Source: DASXMT01 sp036521415
GTDB taxonomy: Bacteria > Actinomycetota > Acidimicrobiia > Acidimicrobiales > RAAP-2
NCBI GenBank assembly: GCA_036521415.1
Contig: DATDHU010000098.1
Location: 1 to 17,237, forward strand
Direction: 5' to 3'
Length of the DNA stretch: 17,237 nt
In this document: positions 13,527 through 17,237 of the stretch, one piece after another
How the letters are laid out: each line of letters begins with the position of its first letter
Numbering within the stretch: the stretch's first letter is position 1
Notes under the pieces: model-generated
Databases searched by the model: none
Told to the model about the DNA's origin: nothing
What the model saw: the letters and a program-made list of their open reading frames with translations, nothing else
Program-made: the position numbers and the translations under genes

Positions 13527-13812
13527 GGGCAATTGCGAGGGTAGGAAAATTGGATCGTGCGGTAGCATGAAGTGACGCAGGACTGGCCTGGACTGGAATT
13601 CCCATCGTCGGCGGAGTCGACCCCCCTGTCGCCCTAGGGCACCACTGGCCGGTCGATTGCGCTAAAAATGTTATCATTAAGCTGACACATGGCCTGACAG
13701 AGCAGTGGCGGACTTGACGCAGGCACAGCGAGGGAACCCCGGCCTGGTCAGGCGGGTCGGAGGCGTCACGGAAAGGTCACCAGCGACATGCGAACGAGCA
13801 AGAGGTAATTCC
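13527..13812 (+). other. Leader region ahead of the acyl-CoA dehydrogenase operon
   Basis: This stretch shows no convincing gene. It holds a 10-bp-period repeat (GGACTGG at 13580-13586 and 13590-13596) and a second AT-rich patch at 13661-13680 with a -10-like TATCAT (13672-13677) but no good -35. In-frame codons upstream of the TTG start (from GTG 13705) would add 36 residues unlike the family and are treated as untranslated. Confidence 0.4.
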
Positions 13813-14985
13813 TTGGACTACGAGTTCGGCGAGGAAGGTAGTCAACTTCGAGCCCAGTTACGAGAATTGATCGCCGATCGCATTCCGGCCGGCTTCCTCG
13901 GCGCGTTTACCGACGATCCCGAGGACCTGGCCATCACCCAGCGATTCTGCAAGGAGTTGGCGGCCAAGGGCCTCCTGACGCTGTCGTGGCCCGAGGAATT
14001 CGGCGGCCAGGACGGATCGCTGTGGGATCAGAGCATCGTGCGGGAGGAGATGTGGGCCCACCACGAACCGCGTGGCGCCCAATACATGGGCCTGAACTGG
14101 GTCGGTCCGTCCATCATGGAGTTCGGGACCGAGGAGCAGAAGGCGACCCACCTTCCACCCATCGCGGCCGGTGACTGCATCTGGTGCCAGGGCTTCAGCG
14201 AACCCGACGCCGGATCTGACCTGTTCAACCTGTCCACGCGGGCCGTGCCCGACGGCGACGGGTGGCGTATTTCGGGTCAGAAGATCTGGACGTCGTATGC
14301 CGAGATGGCCAGCTACTGCTACCTGGCCGCCCGGGTCTCGGGTGGCGAGGAGGGCCAGATGGGCATCACCATCTTCTTGGTCCCCATGGATCGCGAGGGG
14401 ATTGAGGTCCGGCCCATCAAGAGCATGCTGGGGCCCCATCACCTCAACGAGTGCTTCTTTGACGAAGTGTGGGCCGGACCCGACGAGGTGCTCGGGGACA
14501 TCGGAGCCGGATCGCATGTCATGCGCCAGGCCCTTTACTACGAGCGCGTCGGTATCGCTCGCTATGCACGGTGCGACCGTCTGCTGGCCCTTGTGTCCCG
14601 CTCGCTCGAAGGAGCATGGGATTCGGTGCCGGCTGCTCTGCGGAGCCGTTGGAACCGCGCCCTGATCAAGGTGCGCACGGCGCGTCTGCTGGCCTACCGA
14701 TGCGTTGCGGCACAGGAGAACGGAGAGCCCGCGTCCCACACGTTGGCCAGCGTGGCCCGGGTCGCCGTAACCCAGTGCGATCAAGAAGTTGCGGAGACGC
14801 TCATGCAGATCCTCGGTCATCGCAGCCTCGAAGGGGCGGGAGCCGAAGCTCCTTTCCATGGGGCCATCGAGGATCATTGGCGTTACGCCCAGGCATCGAC
14901 GATCGCCGCCGGCGCAATCGAGATCCAGCGCGAGACGGTGGCCCGCTCAGTGCTGGGAAAGCAACATGGATCTCGCCCTTCCTGA
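13813..14985 (+). CDS. Acyl-CoA dehydrogenase, large (catalytic) subunit
   Basis: A 390-residue acyl-CoA dehydrogenase that would introduce an alpha-beta double bond into an acyl-CoA using FAD. The helical N-terminus (from DYEFGEEGSQLRAQLRELI) leads to GLLTLSWPEEFGGQDG (53-68), the FAD/substrate block WCQGFSEPDAGSDL (124-137) and WRISGQKIWTSYAEMA (151-166). The C-terminal helix bundle ends AGAIEIQRETVARSVLG. The catalytic Glu of medium-chain enzymes (YEGT position) is Ala366 here; Glu244 in YYERVGIAR matches the isovaleryl-type placement used by mycobacterial FadE pairs. TTG at 13813 is preferred because AGAGGTAA lies six bases upstream and gives the family's usual N-terminus. It overlaps the small subunit gene by 20 bases, a sign of paired synthesis. 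Likely substrate: a ring- or side-chain acyl-CoA of this pathway. Confidence 0.9.
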   Translation: MDYEFGEEGSQLRAQLRELIADRIPAGFLGAFTDDPEDLAITQRFCKELAAKGLLTLSWPEEFGGQDGSLWDQSIVREEMWAHHEPRGAQYMGLNWVGPSIMEFGTEEQKATHLPPIAAGDCIWCQGFSEPDAGSDLFNLSTRAVPDGDGWRISGQKIWTSYAEMASYCYLAARVSGGEEGQMGITIFLVPMDREGIEVRPIKSMLGPHHLNECFFDEVWAGPDEVLGDIGAGSHVMRQALYYERVGIARYARCDRLLALVSRSLEGAWDSVPAALRSRWNRALIKVRTARLLAYRCVAAQENGEPASHTLASVARVAVTQCDQEVAETLMQILGHRSLEGAGAEAPFHGAIEDHWRYAQASTIAAGAIEIQRETVARSVLGKQHGSRPS

Positions 14986-15934
14986 GGTTGCCACCCAATT
15001 CGCCGCGGCCACTGATCGAGCCATCGCCCAAGCCGGCGGGATCGAGTTGGCCCGCAGGGCCGAGGCCGACCCCACCCTGCGGGCCGGCGAGGTCAAGGCC
15101 ATGTTCGACGCCCTCGGTATACCGGACCTCGACCCCCGGAGCGATCTGGAGTCGGCCGCCATGGCGGCCGAGTTGGTGCGGGTGGCCGGCCGCTCGGTGG
15201 TCCCTTTTCCGGTCGTGGGCTACCTCATGGCTCGACCCCCGGACGGAATACCCAGCGCCCTCGCGTCGGCGTACCCCCTGCGGGTCGACCACGGCGACCT
15301 CTTCGAGCAGTGGCTGGTCCATGACTTTGACGGCGGCGTGACCCTGGCCCGACCGACAACCCCTCTTCGCGGCTCGCTCCTCGCCCCGTTCACGGCCGAT
15401 CTCGAGAGCGAGCATCCGCCCGAGCCGGCCGGCGCCGACGAGGACGTCCGGTTGCTCTGCGTCCTGTGGTCCTCCTACCTGCTCGGTGTCGGTGAGTACG
15501 CCCTCGAGCTGGCGGTGGACCATGTCAAGAGCCGGGTGCAGTTCGGGCGTCCTCTCTCCGAGCTCCAGTCGGTCCGATTCCAGATTGCCGACGCCACCGT
15601 GGCCGTGGACGGACTGCGCGAACTGGTGCACTTCGCACTCTGGCGTGGGTCGGCCTACCCCCATTCGGCCTTGACCGACGCCCTGGCCACGCGTTTCCAG
15701 GCCCAAGAGGTGATCCAACCGTTGCTGCGAACCTGCCAGCAGCTGCACGGTGCTTCGGGACTTTGCGATGAGTACGATATCTCGGTGCTCGTCCGCCACA
15801 CACAGCCAGCACTGCGACTGCCGGTGGATTCCGACGCCATGTCGGGCATCCTGTTCGAGGCCATCCAGAGGCAGGGGTTCGATACCCTGTTTCCCCTGCG
15901 CGCCGTGGACGGGACCTTGCGCGAGATCGCCTGA
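14966..15934 (+). CDS. Acyl-CoA dehydrogenase, small partner subunit
   Basis: A 322-residue acyl-CoA dehydrogenase-like protein, shorter than the usual 380-400. The N-terminal helical domain and the middle beta domain are reduced and divergent (no WxTxxxxAD-like FAD block), while the C-terminal domain is well kept: VKSRVQFGRPLSELQSVRFQIAD with Arg190 and Gln192-Phe193-Gly194 for FAD contacts, and QLHGASGLCDEYDISVLVRHTQP. No Glu is seen at either usual catalytic site by eye. This fits the non-catalytic, FAD-contributing partner in the alpha2-beta2 dehydrogenases known from mycobacterial steroid degradation (FadE26-27, FadE28-29 types). The ATG overlaps the large subunit's 3' end, and a weak GGGAAAG precedes it. 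The two proteins should be produced together and be inactive apart; this is inference from the family. Confidence 0.87.
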   Translation: MDLALPEVATQFAAATDRAIAQAGGIELARRAEADPTLRAGEVKAMFDALGIPDLDPRSDLESAAMAAELVRVAGRSVVPFPVVGYLMARPPDGIPSALASAYPLRVDHGDLFEQWLVHDFDGGVTLARPTTPLRGSLLAPFTADLESEHPPEPAGADEDVRLLCVLWSSYLLGVGEYALELAVDHVKSRVQFGRPLSELQSVRFQIADATVAVDGLRELVHFALWRGSAYPHSALTDALATRFQAQEVIQPLLRTCQQLHGASGLCDEYDISVLVRHTQPALRLPVDSDAMSGILFEAIQRQGFDTLFPLRAVDGTLREIA

Positions 15935-15950
15935 CCCGGGCGGGCGTGTG

Positions 15951-16787
15951 ATGGAAGAATCCCCGCCGGCCTCGCTGGCGGTCGGCGCGGGAGCGTTCCG
16001 GCTCGATGGCCGTACGGCGTTGGTCACCGGAGGTGGGCGGGGCATCGGTCGGGCCATCGCCCTGGTCTACGCCGGCGCGGGCGCCAACGTGGTGGTGGTG
16101 TCGCGCAGCGACGATCAGATCCAATCGGTACGCCGTGAGGTCGAGTCCCTGGGGGCCCAGTCCTTGGCCGTGGTGGCCGACGTGAGCCGCGCCGATGACG
16201 TGCGGGCCATGGCCGGTGCCGCGCTCGATCGGTTCGGGCGCGTCGACATTTTGGTCAACAATGCCGGCAATCTCATCTACAAGCCCCTGGTGCCACTGCC
16301 CGATTCTGCCCGCAATGGTCAGTGGACCAGCCCGGGGCCGCTCACCGACGACGAGTGGGCGGCCACGATGAACACCCACCTGAGTTCGAGCATCTTCGCC
16401 CTGCGCGAATTGGCCCCCACCATGCTCGAGAACCGCTGGGGACGGGTCATCAACATCACCAGCTCCGGCCGCAGCCGGACCGTCCCCTTCTGCGCCCCCT
16501 ACGAGATTGCCAAGGGGGCACTCGCGGCCCTGACCCGCAGCCTGGCTCACGAGTGGGCGTCGTACGGCGTGACCGTCAACGCCATTGCACCCGGTCACTT
16601 CCACACCACCATGACGGCCGATCTCCACGAGCTCCCCAAGTCCAGGGAATGGATGCTCAAGCGCATACCGATGAACCGCGAGGGGGAATTCTCGGAGCTG
16701 TGCGCATTGGCCATCTACCTCGCCAGCGATCCCGCCTCCTTCATCACCGGCCAGGAGATCTACATCGACGGCGGCGAATCGCTGTAG
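15951..16787 (+). CDS. SDR family oxidoreductase
   Basis: A 278-residue classical short-chain dehydrogenase. A tail of about 17 residues precedes FRLDGRTALVTGGGRGIG (16-33), the NAD(P) motif. NNAG is at 103-106, and the catalytic set is Asn141, Ser171, Tyr184 and Lys188. An extra loop (PLPDSARNGQWTSPGPL, about 115-131) lies between beta-4 and the Asn helix; it probably shapes the substrate pocket. The C-terminus FITGQEIYIDGGESL is standard. Unlike the SDR at 9030-9860 it lacks the mycofactocin-type signature and so should use free NAD(P). In this position, directly after the dehydrogenase pair (17 bases), it may act as a 3-hydroxyacyl-CoA dehydrogenase or on a ring alcohol. The ATG at 15951 follows GTG (15948); neither has a good ribosome-binding site, so coupling is likely. 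Confidence 0.9.
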   Translation: MEESPPASLAVGAGAFRLDGRTALVTGGGRGIGRAIALVYAGAGANVVVVSRSDDQIQSVRREVESLGAQSLAVVADVSRADDVRAMAGAALDRFGRVDILVNNAGNLIYKPLVPLPDSARNGQWTSPGPLTDDEWAATMNTHLSSSIFALRELAPTMLENRWGRVINITSSGRSRTVPFCAPYEIAKGALAALTRSLAHEWASYGVTVNAIAPGHFHTTMTADLHELPKSREWMLKRIPMNREGEFSELCALAIYLASDPASFITGQEIYIDGGESL

Positions 16788-16811
16788 TTCGCCGGTCGCC
16801 CCCCGGCCGTC

Positions 16812-16829
16812 CGGGAGCGGCAGCTCCCG
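16812..16829 (+). terminator. Hairpin after the SDR gene
   Basis: CGGGAGC (16812-16818) pairs with GCTCCCG (16823-16829) around the four-base loop ggca, 25 bases after the SDR stop. There is no U-tract; a GC-rich actinomycete-style terminator is likely. The gap that follows, to 16976, shows no other structure that I recognise. Confidence 0.5.
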
Positions 16830-16976
16830 AAGTTGCAAAGATAGAAAGGATCCGTCAAGATGGGTCCGGTGCGTTGGGGGCCCGCCTTCGCTTCCCCCGT
16901 TCCCCCCATATGGCGGGAGGGCGGGCACCCGAATGCACCGCCGATCCACTCGCTCGAGGAGAAGGGATGGCAGCGC

Positions 16977-17237
16977 ATGAGTACGGAGAACGAAGTCGCC
17001 TGGCTCTTTGAGCTCGAGGTGCCGTCCGAGAATCGCCCCGCCTTCGATGCGTTGGCACCCGAGATGATCGAGGAGACCAAGCAGTCCGAGGCCGGCTCTC
17101 GTGCGTACCAGATCTTCGTCGGCGACGGTACGGTCAGCGTTTACGAGCGCTACGACGATTCCGATGCCGCCTTGGTCCACATGAAGAACTTCGGCGAGAA
17201 GTTCGCCGAGCGCTTCATGGCCCTGGTGACGCCGGTC
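16977..17237 (+). CDS. ABM-like (antibiotic biosynthesis monooxygenase fold) protein, 3' end missing
   Basis: The first 87 residues of a small protein that continues past the right edge. It opens MSTENEVAWLFELEVPSENRPAFDALAPEMIEETKQSEAGSRAYQIFVGDG and continues VSVYERYDDSDAALVHMKNFGEKFAERF. The YERYxDsdAalxHmxnF pattern is that of putative quinol monooxygenase/ABM-domain proteins, about 100 residues long, that oxidise quinols or act as accessory proteins without cofactor. The ATG is ten bases behind AGGAGAAGGG (16957-16966). An in-frame ATG at 16860 with AGAAAGGA upstream would add 39 residues rich in Pro and Gly, not usual for the family, so it is not chosen. It lies after a hairpin and therefore may be a separate transcript from the dehydrogenase operon. 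Confidence 0.75.
   Translation, partial: MSTENEVAWLFELEVPSENRPAFDALAPEMIEETKQSEAGSRAYQIFVGDGTVSVYERYDDSDAALVHMKNFGEKFAERFMALVTPV

Noticed and set aside
13513..13704. Any CRISPR array, insertion sequence or phage attachment site in the longest gene-poor gap
   Set aside because: No regularly spaced repeats, terminal inverted repeats, transposase fragment or tRNA end could be found by eye.
16860..16976. Upstream in-frame ATG for the ABM-like gene
   Set aside because: The 39 extra residues are Pro/Gly-rich and unlike the family; AGGAGAAGGG before the ATG at 16977 is preferred.
15525..17180. 551-codon minus-strand open frame
   Set aside because: It is opposite the small dehydrogenase subunit and the SDR, with composition typical of an antisense shadow; no domain is visible.

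Overview
The window is GC-rich bacterial DNA, with strong G/C preference at third codon positions, GTG and TTG starts, and short AT-rich islands only between divergent genes. The content points to an actinomycete: a P450-type ferredoxin with a Cys-x2-His motif, a mycofactocin-coupled SDR, a paired (probably heteromeric) acyl-CoA dehydrogenase, and FadD-like CoA ligases. I lean towards Acidimicrobiia, with Mycobacteriales as the alternative; this is inference from gene style, since no rRNA or marker gene is present. No tRNA, CRISPR array, insertion sequence, phage gene or classical defence system was seen.

Layout. (1) 1-46 minus: the first 15 codons of a ferredoxin, divergent from a plus-strand unit of thiolase (202-1380), VOC protein (1463-1930) and amidohydrolase-2 protein (1938-3335). 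A perfect 16-bp palindrome and an 11-bp x3 repeat lie in the divergent gap. (2) 3410-3757 minus: a small alpha+beta-barrel (EthD-like) protein, divergent from a flavin monooxygenase of the Baeyer-Villiger type (4058-5605). (3) 5700-6920 minus: a secreted branched-chain-amino-acid-type solute-binding protein, convergent with the monooxygenase across a perfect 15-bp hairpin. (4) 7213-11785 plus: D-aminoacylase-like amidohydrolase, a 13-codon upstream ORF, mycofactocin-coupled SDR, small cupin, acyl-CoA ligase. (5) 11792-13309 minus: a second, related acyl-CoA ligase, preceded by what looks like a gene remnant. (6) 13813-16787 plus: large and small acyl-CoA dehydrogenase subunits and a second SDR. 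(7) 16977-end: a partial ABM-like protein.

Taken together this looks like a catabolic island for a hydrophobic alcohol, ketone or ring compound. A plausible order is uptake (solute-binding protein), alcohol oxidation (two SDRs, one mycofactocin-linked), Baeyer-Villiger oxygenation to an ester or lactone, hydrolysis (two amidohydrolases), CoA activation (two ligases), dehydrogenation (ACAD pair) and thiolysis, with a P450 redox partner at the left edge. No hydratase, ring-cleavage dioxygenase or transporter permease is in the window, so the pathway is incomplete here and its substrate is unknown.

The less ordinary signals are: two convergent ligase paralogues that both carry Gln where the C-terminal catalytic Lys of the ANL family is expected; a monooxygenase with a shortened BVMO fingerprint; a D-aminoacylase-like protein lacking canonical metal-site segments; a leader ORF fused by ATGA to the mycofactocin-type SDR; a 23-bp operator-like palindrome on an AT-rich promoter; a large imperfect hairpin between divergent genes; and short tandem duplications repeated in several intergenic leaders.
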